Source: Alphaproteobacteria bacterium
GTDB taxonomy: Bacteria > Pseudomonadota > Alphaproteobacteria > CACIAM-22H2
Direction of reading: 5' to 3'
Length of the DNA stretch: 13,379 nt
NCBI GenBank assembly: GCA_947500965.1
Contig: CANMWW010000016.1
Span: 1 to 13,379, forward strand
Below, in pieces: positions 5,517 through 12,916 of the stretch. A model generated the notes under the pieces. The model had not been told where the DNA came from and did no database searches. It saw only the letters and a list, made by a program, of their open reading frames with translations. How positions within the stretch are numbered: position 1 is the stretch's first letter; the number at the start of each line of letters is the position of its first letter. The position numbers and the translations under genes are program-made.

Positions 5517-5924
5517 ATGATCGGCATGGTACTCGTCACCCACGGGCGTCTCGCGGCGGAGTTCGTCTCCGCGCTCGAGCACGTCGTGGGGCCGCAGCGC
5601 AACGTCCGCGCCATCTGCATCGGCCCGGAGGACGACATGGAGGTGCGCCGGGCCGAGATCCTCGCCGCGGTGGCCGCCGCGGACGAGGGCGACGGCGTCG
5701 CGGTGCTCACGGACATGTTCGGCGGCACGCCCTCGAACCTCGCGATGTCGATCCTCGGCAAGGGCCGCGTCGAAGTGGTCGCCGGGATGAACCTTCCGAT
5801 GCTCATCAAGCTCGCCTCGGTGCGCTCGACGATGGCGCTGGACGCCGCGGTGGTCGAGGCGCGCGAGGCCGGGCGCAAGTACATCAACGTCGCCTCGCAG
5901 CTGCTCGCGGGCGCGTCGCGATGA
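5517..5924 (+). CDS. manX: PTS EIIA component, mannose (EIIA-Man) type
   Basis: 135 aa, a stand-alone EIIA of the mannose family. The N-terminus MIGMVLVTHGRLAAEFVSAL carries the phosphorylated His9. VLTDMFGGTPSNLAMSIL (63-80) and VVAGMNLPMLIKL (87-99) are the family's other conserved blocks. It accepts phosphate from HPr. With no EIIB/C/D genes near, it most likely acts as a regulatory end-point rather than in sugar uptake, as proposed for the rhizobial and Brucella homologues. The ATG at 5517 has a good GGGAAGG upstream and lies 20 bp after rapZ. Its stop overlaps the ptsH start (ATGA), so translation of the two is coupled. The sequence is clearly not the EIIA-Ntr (PtsN) type. Confidence 0.92.
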   Translation: MIGMVLVTHGRLAAEFVSALEHVVGPQRNVRAICIGPEDDMEVRRAEILAAVAAADEGDGVAVLTDMFGGTPSNLAMSILGKGRVEVVAGMNLPMLIKLASVRSTMALDAAVVEAREAGRKYINVASQLLAGASR

Positions 5925-6202
5925 GCGGCGGCGCGACGGCGGAGCGCCGCGTCACCATCCTCAACAAGCGCGGGCTGCACGCGCGCGCGGCCGCCAGGTT
6001 CGTCAAGCTCGCCAGCCAGTTCGCCGCCGATTTGACCGTGGCCAAGGACGGCGTGGCCGTCTCCGGGCGATCCATCATGGGCCTGATGATGCTGGCCGCC
6101 GGGCCGGGCACGGAGCTCTCGATCCGCGCCGAGGGTACGGACGCCGACGCCGCGCTCGACGCCCTCGCGGGCCTCGTGGCGGCGAAGTTCGACGAGGATT
6201 GA
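5921..6202 (+). CDS. ptsH: HPr phosphocarrier protein
   Basis: A 93-aa HPr. The active-site block NKRGLHARAAARFVKLASQF (15-34) contains His20, phosphorylated by EI. The regulatory-site block VSGRSIMGLMMLAAGPGTEL contains Ser51 in the position phosphorylated by HprK (Ser46 in Gram-positive HPr). Keeping both sites fits with having both EI and HprK genes in the same operon. It starts inside the manX stop (ATGA) and ends 35 bp before the chosen ptsI start. The N-terminus has about five more residues than classical HPr. Confidence 0.94.
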   Translation: MSGGATAERRVTILNKRGLHARAAARFVKLASQFAADLTVAKDGVAVSGRSIMGLMMLAAGPGTELSIRAEGTDADAALDALAGLVAAKFDED

Positions 6203-6233
6203 GCGGGCCGGCGCGGCCCGCCGGAAGGGGAGG
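6203..6233 (+). promoter_or_regulatory. Intercistronic hairpin and strong Shine-Dalgarno before ptsI
   Basis: GCGGGCCG (6203-6210) pairs perfectly with CGGCCCGC (6214-6221) around a 3-nt loop, starting right after the ptsH stop. The ribosome-binding site AAGGGGAGG (6225-6233) follows and leads to the GTG at 6238, which decides that start over the TTG at 6199. The hairpin may set the EI:HPr ratio by RNA processing or translation control (inference). Confidence 0.5.
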
Positions 6234-6237
6234 CAAC

Positions 6238-8034
6238 GTGACCCAGGGCCGTTCCCGCGCCGCGCGGCCGCGCGCGCGGTCCCCCGCCGGCGAGCTCGTG
6301 CTGGAGGGCATCGCCGCCTCTCCCGGCATCGCCATCGGCCATGCCCACCTCCACGCGCCAGGCGACATCCAGGTGCCGGAGCGCCAGCTCCGCGCGGGCG
6401 AGGCCGCCGGCGAGGTCGAGCGCTTCCGTGCCGCGGTGGCGCGCGCGCAGCAGCAGGTCGCGCGGCTGCGCGCCAAGGGCGCGCGCCTGCCCGCCGCGGC
6501 GGCGGAGGAGATCGGCTTCCTGCTCGACGCCCATGTCCAGATGCTGTCCGGCTCGCGCCTCGTGCGCGGCGTCGAGGCGCGCATCGCGGAGCGGCTGGTC
6601 AACGCCGAGGCCGCCGTGCAGCAGGAGACGTCCGCCATCGCGCGCAGCTTCGCCGCGATGGACGACGCCTACCTCGCGGCGCGCGCCCAGGACGTGCGCG
6701 ACGTCGGCGGGCGGCTTCTGCGCTGCCTGACGCGCGCCAGGCTGCGCGCCTTCGGCGACCTGCCCGAGGGCACGGTCGTGCTCGCCTCCGACGTCACGCC
6801 CGCGGACACCGCGCTGATGGACCCGGCCCGCGTCGCCGCCTTCGCCTGCGAGGCGGGCGGGATGGAGGGCCACACGGCCATCGTCGCGCGCTCGCTCGGC
6901 CTGCCCGCCGTGCTCGGCGTGGCGGGCCTCGTGGACGCGGCGGCGCCCGGCGACCGCGTCGTGGTCGATGGCAGCGCGGGCCGCGTGGTGCTGCGGCCCG
7001 CGGCGGCGACGCTCGCCGCCTTCGAGCGCCGGCGCATGGACTTCCGCCGGAGCGAGCGCCAGCTGCGGCGAATCGCGCGGCTGCCCGCCGTGACGCGCGA
7101 CGGCATCGCGATCGGGCTGCAGGCCAACCTCGAATCGCCGCGCGACGCGGAGGCCGCGCGGCTGCATGGCGCCGACGGCGTCGGCCTGCTGCGCAGCGAG
7201 TTCATGTTCATGAACCGCGACGACATGCCCGGCGAGGACGAGCAGTACGAGGCGCTGGCGCGCGCCGTGCGGGCGCTGGAGGGCCGGCCCGCCACCATCC
7301 GCACGCTCGACGTCGGCGGCGAGAAGCTGGCCTCGGCGCTCGGACCGCGCTTCGCGCCCGGGCCGAACCCCGCGCTCAGCCTGCGCGCCATCCGGCTCGG
7401 GCTGCGCGAGCCGGCGCTGCTGGAGACGCAGCTCGCCGCGATCCTGCGCGCCGGCGCCCATGGCCCCGTGCGGATCCTGCTGCCGATGATCTCGTACCTG
7501 CACGAGGTGCAGGAGGTGCGCGCGATCCTGGGCCGCGTCCAGCGACGCCTGCTGCGCCGCGGCGTGGCGATGGCGGACCCGGCCCCTCCGCTCGGCGCCA
7601 TGATCGAGGTGCCGGCCGCGGCGCTGGCGGCGGACGGCCTGGCGCGTGCCTGCGACTTCTTCGCGATCGGCACCAACGACCTGACGATGTACGCGCTCGC
7701 GATCGACCGCGCCGACGAGCAGGTCGCGCATCTCTACAACCCGCTGCACCCCGCGGTGCTCCGCCTCATCCAGTTCACGACCGAGGCGGCGCTGCGCAAC
7801 CGCATCCCGGTCAGCCTCTGCGGCGAGATCGCGGGCGACCCGCGCTACACGGCGCTGCTGCTCGGCCTCGGCATCCGCGAGCTGTCGATGGCGCCGCTCA
7901 AGATCCCCCGGGTGAAGGGGCGGGTGCGCGCGATCGACCTGGCCGCGGCGGCCGAGATGGCCCGCGCGATCATGGCGCAGCACGATCCCGGGCGGATCGC
8001 GGCCATGCTGGACGCGTTCAACGCCCCGGCCTGA
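6238..8034 (+). CDS. ptsI: PTS Enzyme I (PEP-protein phosphotransferase), no GAF domain
   Basis: 598 aa, close to the usual Enzyme I length of about 575. The N-terminal half reads GIAASPGIAIGHAHL and ends in the swivelling phosphohistidine domain with His212 in GGMEGHTAIVARSLGLPAVLG. The PEP-binding barrel has LLRSEFMFMNR (317-327), TLDVGGEKLA, NPALSLRAIRLGL, DFFAIGTNDLTMYALAIDR (473-491) and the catalytic Cys528 in VSLCGEIAGD. It takes phosphate from PEP and passes it to HPr. The absence of an N-terminal GAF domain separates it from the nitrogen-type PtsP. The His motif has E-G where textbook Enzyme I has T-S (GGxTSHTAI), a replacement I recall from other alphaproteobacteria. A short Arg-rich extension (2-15) precedes the domain. 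It closes the five-gene operon. Confidence 0.92.
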   Translation: MTQGRSRAARPRARSPAGELVLEGIAASPGIAIGHAHLHAPGDIQVPERQLRAGEAAGEVERFRAAVARAQQQVARLRAKGARLPAAAAEEIGFLLDAHVQMLSGSRLVRGVEARIAERLVNAEAAVQQETSAIARSFAAMDDAYLAARAQDVRDVGGRLLRCLTRARLRAFGDLPEGTVVLASDVTPADTALMDPARVAAFACEAGGMEGHTAIVARSLGLPAVLGVAGLVDAAAPGDRVVVDGSAGRVVLRPAAATLAAFERRRMDFRRSERQLRRIARLPAVTRDGIAIGLQANLESPRDAEAARLHGADGVGLLRSEFMFMNRDDMPGEDEQYEALARAVRALEGRPATIRTLDVGGEKLASALGPRFAPGPNPALSLRAIRLGLREPALLETQLAAILRAGAHGPVRILLPMISYLHEVQEVRAILGRVQRRLLRRGVAMADPAPPLGAMIEVPAAALAADGLARACDFFAIGTNDLTMYALAIDRADEQVAHLYNPLHPAVLRLIQFTTEAALRNRIPVSLCGEIAGDPRYTALLLGLGIRELSMAPLKIPRVKGRVRAIDLAAAAEMARAIMAQHDPGRIAAMLDAFNAPA

Positions 8035-8060
8035 GGGGCGGGCGGCGCTGGCCGCGTCCC

Positions 8061-8089
8061 TTGAACCCGTCCCGCCGCGCTGTTATCAC
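8061..8089 (+). promoter_or_regulatory. Sigma-70-like promoter for ahcY
   Basis: TTGAAC (8061-8066) and TATCAC (8084-8089) are separated by exactly 17 bp in the 117-bp ptsI-ahcY gap. Transcription would start near 8096, leaving a leader of about 56 nt. The leader carries a small CCGG-TTCG-CCGG tetraloop hairpin (8103-8114) and the ribosome-binding site GAGGAG (8140-8145). This suggests ahcY has its own promoter in addition to any read-through from ptsI. Confidence 0.55.
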
Positions 8090-8151
8090 GCGCGCCGTCC
8101 GGCCGGTTCGCCGGAATCCCGCCCCCGACACGCCCCGCCGAGGAGCCGTCC

Positions 8152-9558
8152 ATGGCCATCGCTTCCGAATACCGCGTCGCCGACATCAAGCTGGCCGACT
8201 GGGGCCGCAAGGAAATCGCGATGGCCGAGACCGAGATGCCCGGCCTCATGGCGATCCGCGCCGAGTACGGCCCCGCGCAGCCGCTCAAGGGCGCGCGCAT
8301 CGCCGGCTCTCTGCACATGACGATCCAGACGGCGGTGCTGATCGAGACGCTCAAGGCGCTCGGCGCCGACGTGCGATGGGCCTCGTGCAACATCTACTCG
8401 ACCCAGGACCACGCGGCGGCGGCGATCGCGGCCAGCGGCACGCCGGTCTTCGCGATCAAGGGCGAGTCGCTCAAGGACTACTGGGACTACACGCACCGCA
8501 TCTTCGAGTGGGCCGATGGCGGCACGCCGAACATGATCCTCGACGACGGCGGCGACGCGACCCTGCTCGTCCATCTCGGCATCCGCGCCGAGAAGGACCC
8601 CTCGCTGGTCGCCAGGCCGACCAACGAGGAGGAGGAGATCCTCTACGCGTCGATCCTGAAGACCAACAAGGAGCGCCCGGGCTGGTACGCGAAGCTCGGC
8701 GCCGCGATCCGCGGCGTGACCGAGGAGACGACCACGGGCGTGCACCGCCTCTACCAGATGGAGAAGGACGGCCGCCTGCTGTTCCCGGCGATCAACGTCA
8801 ACGACTCGGTGACCAAGTCGAAGTTCGACAACCTCTACGGCTGCCGCGAGTCGCTGGTCGACGGCATCCGCCGCGGCACCGACGTGATGATGTCGGGCAA
8901 GGTCGCGATGGTCGCGGGCTTCGGCGACGTCGGCAAGGGATCGGCCGCCAGCCTGCGCCAGGCCGGCTGCCGCGTCCTCGTCTCCGAGGTCGATCCGATC
9001 TGCGCGCTGCAGGCCGCGATGGAGGGCTACGAGGTGACGACGATGGAGGACGCCGCGCCGCGCGCCGACATCTTCGTGACCGCCACGGGCAATGTCGACG
9101 TCATCACCGTCGACCACATGCGCGCGATGAAGCACCGCGCGATCGTCTGCAACATCGGCCACTTCGACAGCGAGATCCAGGTGGCCGCGCTCAAGAACCA
9201 CAAGTGGCACAACGTGAAGCCGCAGGTGGACGAGGTCGAGTTCCCGGACGGCAAGCGCATCATCCTGCTCTCCGAGGGCCGCCTCGTGAACCTCGGCAAC
9301 GCCACCGGCCACCCGAGCTTCGTGATGTCGAGCTCCTTCGCCAACCAGACGCTGGCGCAGATCGAGCTGTGGACGAACCGCGACGGCGGCAAGTACGCGC
9401 GCAAGGTCTACACGCTGCCCAAGCACCTCGACGAGAAGGTCGCGGCGCTGCACCTCGAGAAGATCGGCGTGAAGCTGACCAAGCTCACCAAGGCCCAGGC
9501 CAGCTACATCGGCGTCGGCGAGGCCGGGCCGTTCAAGCCCGAGCAGTACCGCTACTGA
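8152..9558 (+). CDS. ahcY: Adenosylhomocysteinase (S-adenosyl-L-homocysteine hydrolase)
   Basis: A 468-aa NAD-dependent enzyme that splits S-adenosylhomocysteine into adenosine and homocysteine, relieving product inhibition of methyltransferases. Visible family blocks are STQDHAAAAIA (83-93), NMILDDGGDATLLVH (127-141), the catalytic lysine region SVTKSKFDNLYGCRESL (219-235), and the Rossmann motif GFGDVGKGSAASLRQAGCRV. The C-terminal dimer tail is GPFKPEQYRY. The insert ILKTNKERPGWYAKL (168-182) is typical of the longer proteobacterial form. The ATG at 8152 has GAGGAG six bases upstream. The gene lies between the PTS operon and divL, a position shared with many alphaproteobacteria. A strong hairpin follows the stop. 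Confidence 0.97.
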   Translation: MAIASEYRVADIKLADWGRKEIAMAETEMPGLMAIRAEYGPAQPLKGARIAGSLHMTIQTAVLIETLKALGADVRWASCNIYSTQDHAAAAIAASGTPVFAIKGESLKDYWDYTHRIFEWADGGTPNMILDDGGDATLLVHLGIRAEKDPSLVARPTNEEEEILYASILKTNKERPGWYAKLGAAIRGVTEETTTGVHRLYQMEKDGRLLFPAINVNDSVTKSKFDNLYGCRESLVDGIRRGTDVMMSGKVAMVAGFGDVGKGSAASLRQAGCRVLVSEVDPICALQAAMEGYEVTTMEDAAPRADIFVTATGNVDVITVDHMRAMKHRAIVCNIGHFDSEIQVAALKNHKWHNVKPQVDEVEFPDGKRIILLSEGRLVNLGNATGHPSFVMSSSFANQTLAQIELWTNRDGGKYARKVYTLPKHLDEKVAALHLEKIGVKLTKLTKAQASYIGVGEAGPFKPEQYRY

Positions 9559-9577
9559 GGTCGCGAGGCTGACCCGG

Positions 9578-9611
9578 GCGCCAGCCCGTCGCGTGGCGAC
9601 GGGCTGGGCGC
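9578..9611 (+). terminator. Strong hairpin after ahcY
   Basis: CCAGCCCGTCGC (9581-9592) pairs perfectly with GCGACGGGCTGG (9596-9607) around a 3-nt loop. Three more pairs follow (9578-9580 with 9609-9611) across a single-base bulge. It lies 20 nt after the ahcY stop and 37 nt before the divL start. No T-run follows, so it may be a GC-type terminator, an attenuator between the genes, or a 3'-end stabiliser. Confidence 0.55.
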
Positions 9612-9647
9612 GGGCCCCCGACTGGGCCTAGACTCCGGCCCTTGAGC

Positions 9648-11744
9648 ATGGGCCCGGAAACCATCTCGATCCTCCTCGTGGCGCTGGCCGCGGCGCTGGG
9701 CGCCGGCCTGGCAGCGACGCGCGCGCGCGCCGCGCGCCGCGCCGCGTCCGATGCCGGCGAGATCGCGTCGCTCTCGGCGCGGCTCGAGGCGGCGGAGGCC
9801 GCGCGCCGCGCGGCCGAGGGCCGCGCCGCGGAGCTCGCGACCGAGCTCGCCGAGGCGGACCGCGCCGGGCGCATCCGCGTGGGCGAGCTCGAGGCCGTGC
9901 GCGACTCCCTCTCCTCGGCGCTCGCCGCGCTCTCGGTCCCGGTCTGGCGCCGCTCCGCGGGCCTGCGCATCGTCGACTGCAACCCCGCCTTCGCGGCGGC
10001 GGTGGAGGCGAGCGTCGCCGACGCCATCGCCGAGGGGCGCATGCTGGGCGGGCCGCAGGTGGCGCTGCGCACGCGCGAGCTGGCCGCTGCGGCGGCGGCC
10101 GAGCGCGCGCCGCGCAGCGCCGAGCTCCACGTGGTCGTCGGCGGCGAGCGCCGCCGGCTCGAGATCTCGGAGTCGCCGCTGCCCGGCGGCGGCACTGTCG
10201 GCGCCGCCATCGACGTCACGGCGCGCGAGGAGCTGCGCGCCGAGATGAAGCGCGTCGTCGCCGCCCATGCCGACGTGCTCGAGAACCTGCAGACCGCGAT
10301 CGCCATCTTCGGCGCGGACCAGAGGCTGCGCTTCTTCAACACCGCCTATGCGCGGCTCTGGCGCCTCGACGAGGCCTGGCTGCGCGGCGAGCCCGACTTC
10401 GGCTCGGTGCTCGAGGAGCTGCGCGCGCAGCGGCGCCTGCCCGAGTACGCCGACTTCCGCGACTTCAAGCGCCAGCGCCTGAAGCTCTTCACCAGCCTGA
10501 TCGAGCCGCTGGAGGAGGTCGCCTACATCCCGGACGGCACGACGCTGCACGCGCGCATCGCCCCGCACCCGCTGGGCGGCCTGCTCTTCACCTACGAGGA
10601 CGTCACCGATCGGCTCGCGCTCGAGCGCTCCTACAACACGCTGATCGCCGTGCAGCGCGAGACCATCGACAACCTCCTGGAGGGCGTCGCCGTCATCGGC
10701 TCGGACGCGCGGGTGAAGCTCTGGAATCCCGCCTTCCTCGGCCTCTGGGGCCTGTCGGCCGAGGACCTCGCGGGCGACGTCCATATCGGCCGCCTCGTCG
10801 ACCTGACGCGCGCGCTGCACCGCGCCGGCCCCGACTGGGAGGCGGAGCGCGAGCGCCTCGTGGCGCGGCTGACCGACCGCGTGCCGCGGCGCGAGCGCGA
10901 GACGCGCGCCGACGGCAAGGTGCTGGAGTTCAGCTCCGTGCCGCTGCCCGACGGCGCCGTGCTGATCAGCTACGTCGACGTCACCGACACCACGCGCGTC
11001 GAGGAGGCGCTGCGCGAGCGCGCGGCGGCCTTCGAGGCCGCGGACCGGCTCAAGTCGGAGTTCATCTCCTCGGTCAGCTACGAGCTGCGCACGCCGCTCA
11101 ACGGCATCATCGGCTTCACCGAGGTGCTCGCGAACCAGTATTTCGGCGAGCTCAACGAGCGCCAGCTCGACTACTGCCGCGACATCATCTCGGCCTCGCA
11201 CCGCCTGCTCACGATCATCAACGACATCCTCGACCTCGCCTCGATCGAGGCCGGGCGGCTGGTGCTGGAGCGCGAGCCGGTGGAGGCCTACGCGGTGCTC
11301 GAGGGCACGATCCAGGTCATGGCGGACCTGGCGCGCGGCGCCGACCTCGCGCTGCGCATCGGTGCCTGCGAGGCGATGCCGCTGCTCGACGCCGACGCGC
11401 GGCGCCTCAAGCAGGCGCTGTGCAACCTCGTCTCCAACGCGATCAAGTTCTCGCCTCCGGGCGGCGAGATCCTGCTCTCCGCGACCCAGGGGCCGGACGG
11501 CATGGCGGCGCTGACGGTGACCGATCGCGGCCGCGGCATCCCGAAGGAGGACCAGGACCGCGTCTTCCGCGCCTTCGAGCGCGTGCGCCGGCCCGGCGGC
11601 CCGGACCATGGCGCGGGGCTGGGCCTCAGCCTTGTGCGCCGCATCGTCGAGATGCATGGCGGGAGCGTCTCGATCGACTCGCGCGTCGGTCAGGGCACGA
11701 CCGTGACCTGCCTCGTGCCGCTCGCGAAGGACCAGGCTCCCTGA
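9648..11744 (+). CDS. divL: DivL-type PAS sensor kinase homologue with Tyr in place of the phospho-acceptor His
   Basis: 698 aa. An N-terminal membrane anchor (about 8-24) is followed by an Ala/Glu/Arg-rich coiled-coil-like stretch (35-90) and about three PAS modules: 95-190; 203-323, of PAS_7 type with RRLPEYADFRDFKRQRL; and 333-450 with LWNPAFLGLWGLS. The HisKA-like helix reads FISSVSYELRTPLNGIIGF. Tyr478 (codon 11079-11081) occupies the place of the phosphorylated histidine, the hallmark of Caulobacter DivL. The ATPase domain keeps its N box (CNLVSNAIKFSPPGG), G1 (DRGRGIP) and G2 (GAGLGLSLV). DivL binds CckA and controls the CtrA cell-cycle pathway. Synteny supports the call: as I recall, Agrobacterium divL lies close to ahcY and chvIG. 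The ATG at 9648 is preferred over the TTG at 9642; neither has a clear ribosome-binding site. It is convergent with the next gene. Confidence 0.85.
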   Translation: MGPETISILLVALAAALGAGLAATRARAARRAASDAGEIASLSARLEAAEAARRAAEGRAAELATELAEADRAGRIRVGELEAVRDSLSSALAALSVPVWRRSAGLRIVDCNPAFAAAVEASVADAIAEGRMLGGPQVALRTRELAAAAAAERAPRSAELHVVVGGERRRLEISESPLPGGGTVGAAIDVTAREELRAEMKRVVAAHADVLENLQTAIAIFGADQRLRFFNTAYARLWRLDEAWLRGEPDFGSVLEELRAQRRLPEYADFRDFKRQRLKLFTSLIEPLEEVAYIPDGTTLHARIAPHPLGGLLFTYEDVTDRLALERSYNTLIAVQRETIDNLLEGVAVIGSDARVKLWNPAFLGLWGLSAEDLAGDVHIGRLVDLTRALHRAGPDWEAERERLVARLTDRVPRRERETRADGKVLEFSSVPLPDGAVLISYVDVTDTTRVEEALRERAAAFEAADRLKSEFISSVSYELRTPLNGIIGFTEVLANQYFGELNERQLDYCRDIISASHRLLTIINDILDLASIEAGRLVLEREPVEAYAVLEGTIQVMADLARGADLALRIGACEAMPLLDADARRLKQALCNLVSNAIKFSPPGGEILLSATQGPDGMAALTVTDRGRGIPKEDQDRVFRAFERVRRPGGPDHGAGLGLSLVRRIVEMHGGSVSIDSRVGQGTTVTCLVPLAKDQAP

Positions 11745-11762
11745 GCGCGGCCCGCGGTCAGG
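11740..11762. terminator. Palindrome joining two convergent stop codons
   Basis: CCTGA (11740-11744) pairs with TCAGG (11758-11762). After one G-G mismatch CGCG pairs with CGCG around a 3-nt loop. The two arms contain the stop codons of divL (plus) and of the reductase gene (minus), with only 13 bp between the genes. It would act on both transcripts as a short bidirectional terminator-like hairpin. Confidence 0.45.
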
Positions 11763-12777
11763 CCGCGAATCCCGCGACGCCCTTGCTCGTCGAGTACTCG
11801 AAATGCAGCGCGGCGCCGGGATGGACGCGCGCATGGATCGCGTGCGCGGCCGAGGCCGCCTCCGCGAAGCCCGTGAGGATCAGCTTGAGCTTGCCCGGGT
11901 AGGTCGCGATGTCGCCGATGGCGTGGATGCCCGGCGAGGAGGTCGCGCAGGTCGCGGGATCCACCCTCACGAGGCTGCGCTCGAGCGCGAGGCCCCATTC
12001 GGCGATCGGCCCGAGGTTCTGCGCGAGGCCGAAGAAGGCGAGCAGGTGGTCGGCCGGCAGGCGCCGCGTCCCGCCGTCGAGGTCCTTGACCACCACCGCC
12101 TCGAGCCGGCCGCCAGCGCCCTCGAGCGAATCGAGCTGGTAGGGCGTGACGATGTCGACGTTGCCGGCGCTCGCGGTGAGCGCGCGCACCTTCTCGACCG
12201 TGTCGGGCGCAGCGCGGAACTTGTCGCGGCGATGCACGACGTCGACATGGGCGGCGATGCCGGCGAGCGACAGCGTCCAGTCGAGCGCGGAGTCGCCGCC
12301 GCCCGCGATGACCAGGCGCTTGCCGCGGAAATCCTCGCGCCGCTTCACGAGGTAGTGGACGCAGTCCCGCTCGAACTCCGCCAGGCGCGCGACGGGCGGG
12401 CGGTTCGGGCCGAACGCGCCGACGCCGGCCGCGACGATGACCGCGCGCGCGACGATGCGGTCGCCGCGCGAGGTCACGAGCTCCCAGTCGTCGCCGCGCT
12501 GCGCCAGCGTCTCGACGCGCGCGCCGAGATGGTAGGTCGGGGCGAAGGGCGCGGCCTGCTCCTTGAGGCGCTCGACGAGGTCGATCGCGTCGATCCGCGG
12601 ATGGCCGGGGATGTCGTAGATCGGCTTCTCGGGATAGAGGGCGGCGCATTGCCCGCCCGCCATGTCGAGCGCGTCGACGACGTGGCAGCGCATCTTCAGC
12701 ATGCCGCACTCGAAGACGGCGAAGAGCCCGACCGGGCCCGCGCCGATGATGGCGACATCCGTGCGCATTTCGCTCAT
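11758..12777 (-). CDS. Thioredoxin reductase-like ferredoxin/flavodoxin-NADP+ reductase (type 2)
   Basis: A 339-aa flavoprotein. The FAD-binding motif is IIGAGPVGLFAVFECGML (10-27), followed by DMAGGQCAALYPEKPIYDIPG, typical of the YumC/TrxR-like FNR group. The NADPH-binding motif is IAGGGDSALDWTLSLA (157-172), then VHRRDKFRA. The second FAD motif is GIHAIGDIATYPGKLKLILTGFAEAA, and the tail LHFEYSTSKGVAGF is characteristic of type-2 FNR. There is no redox CxxC between the domains, which rules out thioredoxin reductase. It moves electrons between NADP(H) and ferredoxin or flavodoxin. The ATG at 12775-12777 has GGGAG upstream; a second ATG nine bases in is possible. It lies against the grain between divL and tsaE, which often adjoin elsewhere, and has its own leader shared with the tsaE upstream region. 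Confidence 0.92.
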   Translation of the reverse strand: MSEMRTDVAIIGAGPVGLFAVFECGMLKMRCHVVDALDMAGGQCAALYPEKPIYDIPGHPRIDAIDLVERLKEQAAPFAPTYHLGARVETLAQRGDDWELVTSRGDRIVARAVIVAAGVGAFGPNRPPVARLAEFERDCVHYLVKRREDFRGKRLVIAGGGDSALDWTLSLAGIAAHVDVVHRRDKFRAAPDTVEKVRALTASAGNVDIVTPYQLDSLEGAGGRLEAVVVKDLDGGTRRLPADHLLAFFGLAQNLGPIAEWGLALERSLVRVDPATCATSSPGIHAIGDIATYPGKLKLILTGFAEAASAAHAIHARVHPGAALHFEYSTSKGVAGFAA

Positions 12778-12916
12778 TTCGTCTCCCGCGGTCGGCTCGC
12801 GACGGGCGCGAAGATGAAGGGTCCGGCCCGCGGGATCAACCCCGCCCGGCGCCCCTCCGGCCCCCGGCGCGCGGAGGTTGCCGTGCGTGGCGGGGCGCGG
12901 ATAGGAAGGCCGGAGG
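12778..12916. other. Divergent spacer between the reductase gene and tsaE
   Basis: 139 bp that must hold the start signals of both divergent genes. The reductase has GGGAG before its ATG and tsaE has GGAGG touching its ATG. I see no convincing -35/-10 pair; TTGCCG at about 12880 with TAGGAA 18 bp later is too weak to call. No regulatory RNA structure is evident. Confidence 0.4.

Noticed and set aside
5517..5924. PtsN (EIIA-Ntr)
   Set aside because: The N-terminal VLVTHG histidine and the TDMFGGTPSN block are of the mannose EIIA type.
5884..7983. 699-codon open frame antisense to ptsH and ptsI
   Set aside because: Lies opposite genes with intact catalytic motifs; its translation has no recognisable domain.
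6238..8034. PtsP (nitrogen-type Enzyme I)
   Set aside because: No N-terminal GAF domain; the protein starts almost directly with the Enzyme I swivel domains.
8035..8151. S-adenosylhomocysteine riboswitch upstream of ahcY
   Set aside because: The leader is only about 56 nt after the likely promoter and shows just a 4-bp tetraloop hairpin, not the pseudoknotted fold of that class.
9552..11834. 760-codon open frame antisense to divL
   Set aside because: Same reason: GC-driven lack of stops opposite a well-supported gene.
11758..12777. Thioredoxin reductase
   Set aside because: The redox-active CxxC is absent and the C-terminal HFEYSTSKGV tail marks the ferredoxin-NADP+ reductase group.
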